The notes: generated by a model not told the origin, from the sequence alone. Positions 15,101 to 21,677 are shown, counted from the first letter of the stretch. The stretch: 27,372 nucleotides of DNA from JAJISK01 sp046759185 (GCA_046759185.1 JBHIBO010000019.1:1-27372); one strand, 5' to 3'. Translations and numbers: made by a program.

Positions 15101-15496
15101 GTGGTCGCCCGCATCGTCAACCACCACTTCCTCCCGGATCTGATCGGGAACCTACGGGCCTTCACGAGCCAGCGGTTCCGGTGCACCAAGTGCAACACCA
15201 AGTACCGGCGGATGCCCCTCGCAGGTGCCTGCCTCCAGTGCGGCGGGAAGCTCACCCTCACCGTCCACAAGAGGGGGGTCATGAAGTACCTGGAACTCTC
15301 CAAACGGATTTCGGAGGAGTACGAGATCTCACCCTACCTCCGGCAACGCCTGGGCCTCGTGGAGGAAGCCATTGCCTCGGTCTTCTCCGACGAGAGCCAG
15401 CATGTCGTTCACCTCGAGGACTTTCTCGAGAAGAAGCGCGAATCGGAGGAGGCTGCTACGCCCGGCGGGCCCGTCCGATCAAGAGCCCCGAGGTGA
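12140..15496 (+). CDS. polC: DNA polymerase II (PolD) large subunit DP2
   Basis: An 1118-residue catalytic subunit of archaeal family-D DNA polymerase, the replicative enzyme that works with the small exonuclease subunit DP1 and PCNA. Visible blocks are an N-terminal helical region (1-110), 'YYAGPIRSAGGTAQALSVL', 'NGEGTEEEEISGHRDLPRVETNRIRGG', a zinc site 'CTDCGRTWFLARCPCGG' near residue 630, the catalytic 'KRRDADGDEDSVILLLDG' block near residue 845 with its paired Asp residues, and a C-terminal zinc finger near 1014-1035 (CTKCNTKY...CLQCGG). The length is normal, so no intein is present, although this gene often carries one. The start ATG is preceded by GGTGG. The 3' end overlaps the convergent zinc-ribbon gene by 41 bases. 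DP1 is not in the window. Confidence 0.95.
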   Translation: MANLSYSQEMKGYLEGLDREAARCYAAAQRARAQGLDPELNVEILTAEDLPSRVERLLGAYGLQGVAQRIRELSAHHDREETSLLLARELAQEPGRTMEERIERAIRAGLALLTEGVVVAPLEGLGGVQVKRNDDGSNYLDVYYAGPIRSAGGTAQALSVLIADVVRRELGIGAYQPTKEEVERLKEEIPVYRRLQHLQHTPSEEDIEIVMGHCPVGINGEGTEEEEISGHRDLPRVETNRIRGGACLVIAEGLCLKAPKILRHVQNLNIDGWDFLSQYLEEHKNGEEETDQEPRFIQNIIAGRPVLAHPSRKGGFRLRYGRTRATGLAALGVHPATMYLVDEFIAVGTQIKVEGPGKAGAVSPCATIEGPLVLLKDGSLVEVSTLEEAHRVRPDVVSVVDLGELLVAVGEFLENNHALLPGAYGEDWYRAELETRLGHPPEGWERPSFEKAVAWSREHDVPLHPRYNLFWHDLTVPELRALRRSLVGHGRWVKGRLRVPATEDFRKALIELGAIYRAREAFLELGRHGPALLLGLGLEVSEGGVRAGEDAEASDSLEYVSRLSGILHRARAPTRIGARMGRPEKARPRLMKPPPHALFPLGIQGGPQRLLDKAMEKEKIIAEVGLRRCTDCGRTWFLARCPCGGHTVPGGRIVEETIPLREIYNRALKALGLTRMPGVKLVQGMISRLKTPEALEKGLLRAKHEIHVFKDGTCRFDMTNLPLTHFRPGEVGLSVEQAHQLGYEHDTSGEPLVQEDQLVELRPQDLVVSRSCATHLVRVGRFVDDLLEGAYGLESHYGFEAPEDVIGHLVVGLAPHTSVGVLGRIIGLTSARACFAHPFFHAAKRRDADGDEDSVILLLDGLLNFSRGFLPEKRGGLMDAPLVLSTRIDPQEVDREVHNMEVCGAYPLELYEAAEQGQHPREVEDLIDTVAKRVGSVLQFEGFGFTHEVERLDAAPLHTSYTEGGMLTKIEGQLALANRIRAVEAEDVVARIVNHHFLPDLIGNLRAFTSQRFRCTKCNTKYRRMPLAGACLQCGGKLTLTVHKRGVMKYLELSKRISEEYEISPYLRQRLGLVEEAIASVFSDESQHVVHLEDFLEKKRESEEAATPGGPVRSRAPR

Positions 15497-15725
15497 ACAG
15501 GGCTCCCAGGCCGGCGACCAAGGCGATGATTCCGGCCAGGAGGATGGTGGTCCAGATGTCCTCAGGGGAGAAGAGGGCAACCAGGAAGGCCAATAGGCCG
15601 ATGCCCAGCAAGGCCGCGCCCGCTTTACCGACCGAAGGAAGGCGAAGGGCATAGCCGCAATCGGGACATACGAGGGCCCCGGGGTTCTCGAGGGCTTCGC
15701 GGCAGCGGGGGCAACGGTCCGGCAT
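15456..15725 (-). CDS. Small zinc-ribbon membrane protein
   Basis: An 89-residue protein begins MPDRCPRCREALENPGALVC and continues PDCGYAL, giving a CxxC...CxxC zinc ribbon in the first 30 residues. Two membrane helices follow (about residues 36-55 and 61-82), and the C-terminus is basic (IGRARRA). The ATG at 15725 is preceded by GGGTGGG and lies 23 bases after the glycosyltransferase stop on the same strand, so they probably form an operon. A much longer in-frame extension upstream is the shadow of that glycosyltransferase. Such ribbon-plus-helices proteins are common in Archaea and of unknown function. Confidence 0.65.
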   Translation of the reverse strand: MPDRCPRCREALENPGALVCPDCGYALRLPSVGKAGAALLGIGLLAFLVALFSPEDIWTTILLAGIIALVAGLGALFTSGLLIGRARRA

Positions 15726-15748
15726 CCCACCCAAACGATTGGCCGGAA

Positions 15749-16843
15749 CTACAAAAAGCTGGCGCCATCCGCCACTTCTCGCAGGATCGCCTGCATGGCC
15801 GTGACGAACGGCTCCTCCCCGAACCGTCGGGCCTGGGCCTCCGCGTCGGGTCGCAGGGCCAGCAGGGTCGCATCGTCCAGGCTCCGAATGCGGCGGACGA
15901 AGGCCTCGGGCTCGGGCGGAAGAAGCCAACCCGTCGTGCCGTCTCGGACGCTCTCGGGGTACCCCCCCTCCCTCGTCGCTAGAACCGCCTTTCCCGAGGC
16001 CATGGCCTCGATGGGCGTCAGGCCGAAATCCTCGTCGACCGCGGTAGCGAGGACGCCACGGCATCGCGCGTAGAGGTCCACGAGCTCCGCCTCCGTAATC
16101 TCCCCAAGCATGGTGACGTTGGGGGGCGGATCGAGGCCCCTGACATAACGGCCACTGTGATCCCCCGGCGCCCAGCCGCCTACGACAACGAGGCGCTCCT
16201 CCGGAAGATGGCGGAAGACCTCGAACTGCAGGTCGACCCGTTTCTCCGGGTACAGTCGGTTCACGCTGAGCCAGAAATCCCCGAGGTCCGCGAACCCGAA
16301 GTGGGATGTGGCCACGGGTGGATACACGATGGGGGCGTCCCGGCCGTAGTAGCGACGAATCCGACCCTGGACGTTCTTGCTGATGGCGACGATGCGGTCC
16401 ACACCGCGGACCGAGGCGCGATCCAATCGAGTGTGAACGAGGGTCCATGCCCGAAGGAAGGGCCGTTCCAGGGGCGGCAAGCTCGCCAACAGGGCCTCGC
16501 GTTGATCGTAAAAGGCTCGCACAGGCGTGTAACAGTACAGGACACCCGGACGGTGCCGTTCCCCGGCATGGTGGGCCCAGTTCCCGGAGAAGACGTAGGC
16601 GTCAAATCCCGGGACCCGTGCTCTTCGGAACCGTCTGGAGGCTTGGATCTGCTTGAAGGGGGCGGCGCGGGGGAGGGGGCCCAGGTCATGGATCCGGATG
16701 CGTTCCTCGCCGAGCCGAGTGAGAACCTCGGGCCGTAGGTTCGTCGTAAAGAGGTCCGCATCCAGGGCCTTGGCCAGGGTGAGCATGGCCTTCTCCCCGC
16801 CCCCGATCTTGTCGAAGTAGTCGTGGAAGATGGCGACCCGCAT
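15749..16843 (-). CDS. Glycosyltransferase, GT4 family (GT-B fold)
   Basis: A 364-residue protein opens with 'MRVAIFHDYFDKIGGGEKAM', the N-terminal Rossmann strand and Gly-rich loop of GT4 enzymes. The C-terminal domain has 'FWLSVNRLYPEKRVDLQFE' (the linker and phosphate-contact region), 'LGEITEAELVDLYARCRGVL', and the nucleotide-sugar motif 'EDFGLTPIEAMASGKAVLA' near residues 271-289, with the E-x7-E pair. It transfers a sugar from an activated donor to a lipid or glycan at the inner membrane face. Donor and acceptor are not predictable. It diverges from a GT-C-like membrane protein across a shared promoter region, which suggests a role in surface glycan synthesis. Confidence 0.88.
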   Translation of the reverse strand: MRVAIFHDYFDKIGGGEKAMLTLAKALDADLFTTNLRPEVLTRLGEERIRIHDLGPLPRAAPFKQIQASRRFRRARVPGFDAYVFSGNWAHHAGERHRPGVLYCYTPVRAFYDQREALLASLPPLERPFLRAWTLVHTRLDRASVRGVDRIVAISKNVQGRIRRYYGRDAPIVYPPVATSHFGFADLGDFWLSVNRLYPEKRVDLQFEVFRHLPEERLVVVGGWAPGDHSGRYVRGLDPPPNVTMLGEITEAELVDLYARCRGVLATAVDEDFGLTPIEAMASGKAVLATREGGYPESVRDGTTGWLLPPEPEAFVRRIRSLDDATLLALRPDAEAQARRFGEEPFVTAMQAILREVADGASFL

Positions 16844-16878
16844 GTGCCATCCGGCGAAGTGCCTTCTGCTGCATGAAG

Positions 16879-16889
16879 GTTAATATCGC
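16879..16889. promoter_or_regulatory. Shared TATA-like box between two glycan genes
   Basis: GTTAATATCGC on the plus strand is centred 25-26 bases before GTG 16909. On the minus strand (GCGATATTAAC) it is centred about 40 bases before ATG 16843. It lies downstream of ATG 16873, arguing against that ATG as the start. Confidence 0.4.
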
Positions 16890-16908
16890 CTACCTAGGAT
16901 GCCCAGGC

Positions 16909-18558
16909 GTGAGACGGTCGATCGCCCTCGCCCTCCTCGCCCTCCTCCTCCTCTCCCTCTACGTCCGCCTCATTCCCGTCACCCAATACCTCTACTGGGG
17001 AGGGGACTTCGGAGAATACTTCGGCCTCACGCGGACCGTCTTCCTGGGACAACCGCTTCCCGATGCCTACCTCGGATGGGGCGTGACCTATCCGGAATTC
17101 CCGGGCATGTTCGTGGTCAACGCTGCCGTGGCCTGGACGGGGATTCCCTTGGAGGCCGCCGCGGTCCTCCTCGTCCCCCTCCTTGCCGCGCTGGTTGTCG
17201 TCCCCGTGTTCCTACTCACCCGCGAGGTGACTCATCGGGATGGGGCCGCCCTCCTCGCCGCGGCCGTGATCGCCGTCATCAGTCCCCACGCCTACCCGAC
17301 CGCCCATGCCATGCCCGGGGCCTTGGGGGACCTCCTCTTCGTCACGGGTCTTCTCCTCCTCATCCGCCTCCGGTCGGACGCTCGGATCCTTGGACTGCTG
17401 ATCCCTCTTGCCATCGCCCTGGCCCCCATCCACCATCTCTCAAGCTACTTCCTCATCATCGCGACCTTCCTCGTTGCCTCCTTCCGCGTCCTCCTACAGC
17501 GGGCCGCGTGGCGGGACATCCGCCGCGAGACCGGCTTCCTGGCTTTCCTCGTGGCCGTCAACGTGACCTATTGGATGGGCTACGCGGACACCTTCCGCCT
17601 CTTCCTGGGCTTCGAACGCGTCCCCCCCATCCTGACGGCGGGATTTCTCGTCCTCCTGCCCTTTGCCCTTTACCCCCTGGCCAGGCTTCGGGCCCGGATC
17701 ACTTGGCAGTATCGGCCCCGGTTCCCTCCGGTTCGGAGGGCCTGGCAGACCCTCCTGATCGCAAGCATCTTCGTGGGCGGGCTTCTCCTGTTCACCACGC
17801 TGTTCCAGGTCCCGGGGACGAACATTCCCACCGCCGCATCCACCCTTCTCTTCGCTCTGCCTTTCCTCCCCCTCCTCCTTCTGGGGGCGGCGGGGCGCAA
17901 GCCATTCGACTTCCTGCCCCAGGGCCCCCTGATCACGGCAGGCTTCTTGGCCCTGCTTATCTCGTGGATCATCGGGAGCACGGTCGCCCCGAACTTCCTG
18001 GTCCCGTACAGGCACTTTGAGTACATGGCGCCTTTCATGGCGGCATTTGCCGGAATCGGTGCCGTTCTCCTCCTTCGGGTGACGGGCGTCCGCGTTCTCG
18101 TACCCGTCCTCGTGGGGCTGATCATTCTCGCTGCGGCCACCGCCATTCCACCCAGGGAGGCGATCGCCAACCACTTCGAAGGGACGCGCCCGGAGGCCTT
18201 GGGCGGCGTCGAGTGGGCGGGCGGCCGCCCCCTATCCTTGACCGCCACCGACCATCGCGTCTCCTCCATCCTCTTCGGGTTCGTGGGGGTGGCCGGGACC
18301 TTCGACACGGTGTCCGCGCCCTTGCACGCCCCCACCTTCGAGGCGGCCCGCGGGGAGATGGTCGCAATGCCCGGTCGCGAACGCATTGACTTCGTCTTCT
18401 TGGACCAGGACATGATCGCGGGAGCGTCCCTCTTCCCGTGGGACCCTGCCTTCCCCCTCTCCCCCGAGGCGCAGGCCAAATTCGTGGGCCCCCACTATCT
18501 CAGACTCTACGACGACGGGTACGCGCAGATCTACTGGGTGAATTGGGGCATCTCGTGA
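16909..18558 (+). CDS. Polytopic membrane protein, GT-C glycosyltransferase-like
   Basis: A protein of about 549 residues with roughly eleven to thirteen membrane helices and a soluble C-terminal part of about 130 residues. After the first helix a 'YWGGDFGEYFGLTR' loop carries acidic residues where GT-C enzymes keep their catalytic Asp, on the outer face. 'IHHLSSYF' and a Tyr/Arg-containing 'PYRHFEYMAPF' also recall this superfamily. GT-C enzymes take sugars from polyprenyl-phosphate carriers outside the membrane. The family call rests on topology and the first loop only. GTG 16909 is chosen because a TATA-like box lies 25-26 bases upstream; ATG 16873 would add 12 residues but precedes the box. 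Confidence 0.7.
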   Translation: MRRSIALALLALLLLSLYVRLIPVTQYLYWGGDFGEYFGLTRTVFLGQPLPDAYLGWGVTYPEFPGMFVVNAAVAWTGIPLEAAAVLLVPLLAALVVVPVFLLTREVTHRDGAALLAAAVIAVISPHAYPTAHAMPGALGDLLFVTGLLLLIRLRSDARILGLLIPLAIALAPIHHLSSYFLIIATFLVASFRVLLQRAAWRDIRRETGFLAFLVAVNVTYWMGYADTFRLFLGFERVPPILTAGFLVLLPFALYPLARLRARITWQYRPRFPPVRRAWQTLLIASIFVGGLLLFTTLFQVPGTNIPTAASTLLFALPFLPLLLLGAAGRKPFDFLPQGPLITAGFLALLISWIIGSTVAPNFLVPYRHFEYMAPFMAAFAGIGAVLLLRVTGVRVLVPVLVGLIILAAATAIPPREAIANHFEGTRPEALGGVEWAGGRPLSLTATDHRVSSILFGFVGVAGTFDTVSAPLHAPTFEAARGEMVAMPGRERIDFVFLDQDMIAGASLFPWDPAFPLSPEAQAKFVGPHYLRLYDDGYAQIYWVNWGIS

Positions 18559-18578
18559 AGGCGAGGGGAACCGCGCGC

Positions 18579-18974
18579 CTACCCGGGGACCGCTTCGTAG
18601 CACACGTTGCAGTTGTCTAAGTCCGCCACCTTGCGGTGGTAGTTGCAGAATCGGTCGGTGTACATGATCTGCCAGCAGATGGCGTTCATCCGACTGATGT
18701 GGGCGCGGCGGGAGAGGCCCTCCGCGATGTCCCGGGCCAGCTCGATCACGAAGCCCTCGATCTCCGGAAAGAGGGACAGGACCCCGTCATCGTACCCGCG
18801 AGCATAGGTGTTGTAGTGGCTCACCGTCGCTTGAGTGACTCCCAGGCGGTCCGCGACCTCCACCTGCTTCATCCGGTACTCCTCGAGAAGGATGCGGGCG
18901 AGACGGGCACGAATCGTGGGGAGGACCTTGTGCACGACCAATTCGTAGGGCTGGAGCATCGGGCCCCCCGACAC
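18579..18974 (-). CDS. HTH transcriptional regulator with C-terminal cysteine cluster (COG2522-like)
   Basis: A 131-residue protein. Residues about 12-60 form a helix-turn-helix unit, with 'MKQVEVADRLGVTQATVSHY' as the recognition part. The N-terminal 'LVVHKVLPTIRARLARILLEEY' resembles the archaeal COG2522 regulators. The C-terminal third holds Cys100, Cys110, Cys122 and Cys125 (DNCNVCY), enough to bind a metal ion or Fe-S cluster, suggesting redox or metal sensing. GTG 18974 lies about 25 bases after a strong TATA box (leaderless); ATG 18959 is the alternative and matches the usual family N-terminus better. It is the first of three small regulatory or sensory genes on this strand. Confidence 0.8.
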   Translation of the reverse strand: MSGGPMLQPYELVVHKVLPTIRARLARILLEEYRMKQVEVADRLGVTQATVSHYNTYARGYDDGVLSLFPEIEGFVIELARDIAEGLSRRAHISRMNAICWQIMYTDRFCNYHRKVADLDNCNVCYEAVPG

Positions 18975-18993
18975 GTTTGACGAACGATTGGAG

Positions 18994-19004
18994 GATATTT
19001 AATC
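18994..19004 (-). promoter_or_regulatory. TATA box of the HTH regulator gene
   Basis: On the minus strand the bases read GATTAAATATC, centred about 25 bases before GTG 18974. Confidence 0.5.
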
Positions 19005-19062
19005 GTATGTCGGGGCCGCCGAAGCGGCCCGTTTCCGGGGTCCGGTCTTGGGGAAACCGGCT

Positions 19063-19644
19063 TCACTCGGGAAGCAACCACGACTGAAACCGACAGGCCT
19101 CGTCTCCCTGGGCAACACACTCCATCTCGGAGATGCGGAGGTTCACCCCAAGGCTGCCCTTCGCCCAACCGGCGCCGAGGCCCTCGAAAAAGGCACACGT
19201 AGGCTCCGAACGCTCCCCGCCATCCTGGGCCGCCATGGCAACGACCGTTCCCAAGTCAAAGGTCCACACCACCCGCTCTTGCTCATCGTCATAGGCGAGC
19301 TCGCTAATCCCGAATCCGGTCCCCGCGAGGATGGGGGGCATCGCTAACAGGGTCTCGGTCTTGGGCAGCCGTGGGTTCCGGGCGCGGTCCAGCGCCGTCG
19401 CGCTCTCGAGCCCTGCGTGGTAGCCGATCTCGCGACAGAGCTCACGGGCGGGTGGGTGAAGGGTCACGTCCTCCAACACCTCCATCAGCTCGAGAATGAG
19501 GGGGGACCACACCACGGCCGGGGAGTTGGATCCGTCTTTCGTCGCCGGGCCCCGATCCCGTTCCCAGCGGAATCCGTCGGCGAGAACCGATTCGAAGTAA
19601 TCCTCGACCGACTCGACGGTGAGGTTGACCCGGTGGACAGTCAT
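19063..19644 (-). CDS. V4R-domain sensor-like protein
   Basis: A 193-residue soluble protein. The C-terminal half has the V4R (4-vinyl reductase) pattern: 'CAFFEGLGAGWAKGSLGVNLRI', then 'SEMECVAQGDEACRFQSW', with the E-C-x4-G-D-x2-C-x-F end that is characteristic of the domain. V4R domains are predicted to bind small, often hydrophobic molecules; in Archaea many are stand-alone sensors or fused to regulators. The N-terminal half (MTVHRVNLTVESVEDYF) is unassigned. A TATA-like element (CTTATACG near 19685) lies about 40 bases upstream. It sits between the HTH regulator and a roadblock-like gene on the same strand, so a signalling role is more likely than an enzymatic one. The ligand is unknown. 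Confidence 0.75.
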   Translation of the reverse strand: MTVHRVNLTVESVEDYFESVLADGFRWERDRGPATKDGSNSPAVVWSPLILELMEVLEDVTLHPPARELCREIGYHAGLESATALDRARNPRLPKTETLLAMPPILAGTGFGISELAYDDEQERVVWTFDLGTVVAMAAQDGGERSEPTCAFFEGLGAGWAKGSLGVNLRISEMECVAQGDEACRFQSWLLPE

Positions 19645-19761
19645 GGGGAAGGTCCTCGGGCCGTCTCATCCCAAGCGTCAACGTATAAGGGTTTCTCGCT
19701 CAGAATCGAGGTTGCAAACGGGACGTGGGGGTCGGTGGAGACGAGGGGCACAGCGGTCCCC

Positions 19762-20175
19762 TCAGAAGACCTTCATCAGGTTCGAGGCTATTGAGAGGGA
19801 TTCCCGGCCGTCCTGGCGCACGTGACCTCCCAGGGCGCCCCGGGCGAGTGCGGGCTCGTTCCGTTCCTCGAACCGCTCCAGGATCTCTTGCATCCCCCCT
19901 CGAAGGGCCTCGTCCTCCCTTCCCTCGATGACGAGAATGAGCATGCAGAACTGGCCCTTCTCCACGAGGACCCTGACGGGGCCGTGATCCAAGGCCTCGA
20001 AGGGCGTTTGCCCGGCGGAGGGATAGGCCTGCTCGACGAAGTTGAGAATGGCCTGCAACGCGGTGGAGAGACGGTCGCCATCCCCCTCCAATCGGTTTCC
20101 CAGGCTGCGCGAGGCGATGAGCTGGCCTCCGTACCCCATGAGACAGCCGTAGAGGATTGCCGCTCCTGGGGGCAT
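19762..20175 (-). CDS. Roadblock/longin-like small signalling protein
   Basis: A 137-residue protein. Its sequence runs 'GGQLIASRSL', a 'DRLSTALQAILNFVEQAY' helix, 'LDHGPVRVLVEKGQFCMLILVIEG', then a final helix 'LRGGMQEILERFEE'. That order matches archaeal roadblock/longin-type sensor domains, small scaffolds that often act with GTPases or receptors. No second domain is attached. ATG 20175 lies about 28 bases after a TATA box, predicting a leaderless mRNA. An inverted repeat covers the start and probable transcription start, suggesting repression by a dimeric regulator. The fold assignment comes from pattern memory, not a search. Confidence 0.6.
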   Translation of the reverse strand: MPPGAAILYGCLMGYGGQLIASRSLGNRLEGDGDRLSTALQAILNFVEQAYPSAGQTPFEALDHGPVRVLVEKGQFCMLILVIEGREDEALRGGMQEILERFEERNEPALARGALGGHVRQDGRESLSIASNLMKVF

Positions 20176-20190
20176 TCAGTAAAAACTGAA
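20175..20190. promoter_or_regulatory. Inverted repeat, operator candidate
   Basis: TTCAGT-AAAA-ACTGAA has perfect six-base arms. It overlaps the first base of the ATG at 20175 and the expected transcription start of the roadblock-like gene. Binding there would block transcription. Confidence 0.45.
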
Positions 20191-20197
20191 GAAACCT

Positions 20198-20208
20198 ACA
20201 ATATAAAA
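20198..20208 (-). promoter_or_regulatory. TATA box of the roadblock-like gene
   Basis: On the minus strand the bases read TTTTATATTG, in a clearly AT-rich patch, centred about 28 bases before ATG 20175. Confidence 0.5.
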
Positions 20209-20232
20209 CAATGCACGTCAATATCGTGCTGG

Positions 20233-21093
20233 CTAATCAGGGACAGGTGGACCGACACGCAGGCGGGCGGATCCCTCGACCTCCCCCCGGCGGGCAATCG
20301 CTCGATAGTCCCCTTCCGGCGCGTCGTTGGGGATCACGAGCTCGAGCTGAAACCGGCCCCGAGAATCCGTTGTCGCCTGGCGGGTGACAATGTCGGTTCC
20401 CCCTGCATTGCGGACCGACACGTCGAGGACAAGGGACCCGGAATCCTTCATCATCAGCTCTCCGGCAACCCGAACGGGTGCTCCCGGCGCGACCAGGGAC
20501 GGAGTGGAAGCCACGGCCACGACCTCCTTCCGCGCGATTCGGTCGCCCACCATCCTGGCACCTTTGTGGAGGACCACTGGACCCTGGGAGTCATCGACGG
20601 AGAAAGCAACCACCTCCCCGACGAAGGCCGTGTGGTCCCCCATTGGGATCTGCTGCACGACGCGGCACTCGGCATTGAGGAGGGCCCCTCGGATCATCGG
20701 AGCCCCGATTTTCTCGGCAGGGTAACGGTCGAAAAGATCGCTGGAGAACTTGTCCACCTCATGGCCGGTGAAGTGGCCTGCGAAGGACATGGCGTTGACC
20801 AGGTCCTCCGACACCATGTTCACCCCGAACTCCTGGCTCTCCTCGATGGCCTGGTAGGTCGCCTTTCCAGGGCGGATGTGAACGCAGATCAGGAACGGAT
20901 CGTACGAGACGTGGAAGGTCCACTCCGCGGCCATCACGTTATCCCCCGCAGGACCCCGCGTGGTCACCAGGGATACGCCTGTGGTGAACTGCCGGAACGC
21001 CTGGCGCGCGGTGGCCGATGCCATGAGTCGAAGCACGGGGGCGTCGGTGAAAAACGTGACGCAGTCCTCGGATGGGAGCTCGAGATTTCGCAT
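20233..21093 (-). CDS. Flavin reductase-like protein (FMN-binding split barrel) with C-terminal beta domain
   Basis: A 286-residue protein. Residues about 15-190 match flavin-reductase-like split barrels: 'FRQFTTGVSLVTTRG', 'NVMAAEWTFHVSYDPFLICVHI', 'QAIEESQEFGVNMVSEDL' and 'LNAECRVVQQIPMGDHTAFVGEVV'. These bind FMN and reduce flavin or act as oxidoreductases. Residues about 200-286 form an added beta-sandwich-like segment (PGAPVRVAGELMMKDSGSLV, DSRGRFQLELVIP), similar in pattern to carboxypeptidase-regulatory or Ig-like modules, which is unusual in this family. The frame can be read further upstream to 21231, but that part is the antisense of the tRNA gene, so ATG 21093 is the start. Confidence 0.82.
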   Translation of the reverse strand: MRNLELPSEDCVTFFTDAPVLRLMASATARQAFRQFTTGVSLVTTRGPAGDNVMAAEWTFHVSYDPFLICVHIRPGKATYQAIEESQEFGVNMVSEDLVNAMSFAGHFTGHEVDKFSSDLFDRYPAEKIGAPMIRGALLNAECRVVQQIPMGDHTAFVGEVVAFSVDDSQGPVVLHKGARMVGDRIARKEVVAVASTPSLVAPGAPVRVAGELMMKDSGSLVLDVSVRNAGGTDIVTRQATTDSRGRFQLELVIPNDAPEGDYRAIARRGEVEGSARLRVGPPVPD

Positions 21094-21108
21094 TCCCGCC
21101 CGACCATT

Positions 21109-21118
21109 ACTTCTAAGG
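21109..21118 (+). promoter_or_regulatory. TATA-like box of the tRNA-Thr gene
   Basis: ACTTCTAAGG is centred 27-28 bases before the first base of the tRNA at 21142, the expected spacing for an archaeal tRNA promoter. Confidence 0.4.
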
Positions 21119-21141
21119 CTCGCTGCTCCTTGGAGGCCAGC

Positions 21142-21227
21142 GCCGCCGTAGCTCAGCCGGTGAGAGCGACGGTCTTGTAACCACGCAGGAAAACCGTAGG
21201 TCAAGGGTTCGAATCCCTTCGGCGGCT
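21142..21227 (+). tRNA. tRNA-Thr (anticodon TGT) with 12-base intron
   Basis: The cloverleaf is complete: acceptor GCCGCCG (21142-21148) with CGGCGGC (21220-21226), D stem GCTC/GAGC, anticodon stem ACGGT (21169-21173) with ACCGT (21193-21197), and T arm AAGGG-TTCGAAT-CCCTT. The anticodon TGT is at 21176-21178. Twelve extra bases (21180-21191) lie between positions 37 and 38. They form a bulge-helix-bulge: CTTG (32-35) pairs with CAGG in the intron, leaving two three-base bulges cut by the splicing endonuclease. The base after the acceptor stem is T, and no CCA is encoded. Confidence 0.93.
21180..21191 (+). other. tRNA intron, 12 bases, at canonical 37/38 site
   Basis: ACCACGCAGGAA interrupts the anticodon loop. 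Intron bases 7-10 (CAGG) pair with loop bases 32-35 (C-G, U-G, U-A, G-C). Intron bases 2 and 6 can close a three-base loop. Removal restores a normal 7-base anticodon loop. Confidence 0.85.
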
Positions 21228-21279
21228 TCAACCTTGGGCTCCCCGTCCGTTCACGGCCAGTGGACCGCAGGTCCTCGTG

Positions 21280-21642
21280 TCAGCCGCTGGGCCGGATGTG
21301 CACGGACCCGCATTGCGGGCATCGTTCGTGGCATCCCATGCAGTATCGGGACCCACAGTTCGCGCACCGGGCGAGTCGCTCTTCGTGGGGGCCGCCGCGG
21401 GTGAGTCCTGGGCGTCCCGTCGTCTTGGCGGCCCAGTAGAAGATCACCGCAATCAGGATACCGAGAAGGAGGACCATTGGCTGCGGAGGGACAGTGATGA
21501 AGGCGAGGACGGCGGACATCAAGACGATTACTGCGGCGATCGCGGTCGCCACCGTCCGCCTGGCCTGGCTACGGAACAGGCTCTCCGCTTCCTCCAGGTC
21601 TGCCCCTTCCTTCGGGTGAGGTGTTACGGTCATGTGGGTCAC
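21280..21642 (-). CDS. Zinc-ribbon membrane protein
   Basis: A protein of about 120 residues with a charged N-terminal helix (PKEGADLEEAESLFRSQARR), two membrane helices (about residues 30-68), a linker, and a C-terminal Cys-rich end. That end has CANCGSRYCMGC followed by CPQCG, which should bind one or two zinc ions. The frame continues upstream to ATG 21663, but a TATA-like box centred near 21672 would leave only about ten bases, so GTG 21642 (30 bases downstream) or ATG 21633 is a better start. Its function is unknown. It faces the tRNA-Thr gene and diverges from two other zinc-ribbon genes. Confidence 0.6.
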   Translation of the reverse strand: MTHMTVTPHPKEGADLEEAESLFRSQARRTVATAIAAVIVLMSAVLAFITVPPQPMVLLLGILIAVIFYWAAKTTGRPGLTRGGPHEERLARCANCGSRYCMGCHERCPQCGSVHIRPSG

Positions 21643-21666
21643 GAAGGCGTCTGGCGAAGGCATGAG

Positions 21667-21677
21667 ATATGTTAAAC
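21667..21677 (-). promoter_or_regulatory. TATA-like box for the zinc-ribbon membrane protein
   Basis: On the minus strand the bases read GTTTAACATAT. It decides against the most upstream ATG (21663), which would sit nearly on top of it. Confidence 0.4.

Noticed and set aside
12140..15496. Intein in DP2
   Set aside because: The gene often carries one, but the length is normal and conserved blocks are uninterrupted.
15726..16448. Long minus-strand frame joined to the zinc-ribbon membrane protein
   Set aside because: It lies within the glycosyltransferase gene in another frame and has biased Arg/Pro/Gly composition. Only the part from ATG 15725 is protein-like.
16899..18020. 373-codon plus-strand frame in the GT-C-like gene
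   Set aside because: It is Arg/Pro-rich and overlaps a coherent multi-helix membrane protein in the neighbouring frame.
19822..21180. 452-codon plus-strand open frame
   Set aside because: It runs antisense to the roadblock-like and flavin-reductase genes and into the tRNA. Long antisense frames are common in GC-rich DNA.
21094..21231. N-terminal extension of the flavin-reductase-like protein
   Set aside because: It is the translated antisense of the tRNA-Thr gene (GFEPLTYG-type sequence), a well-known artefact. The protein starts at 21093.
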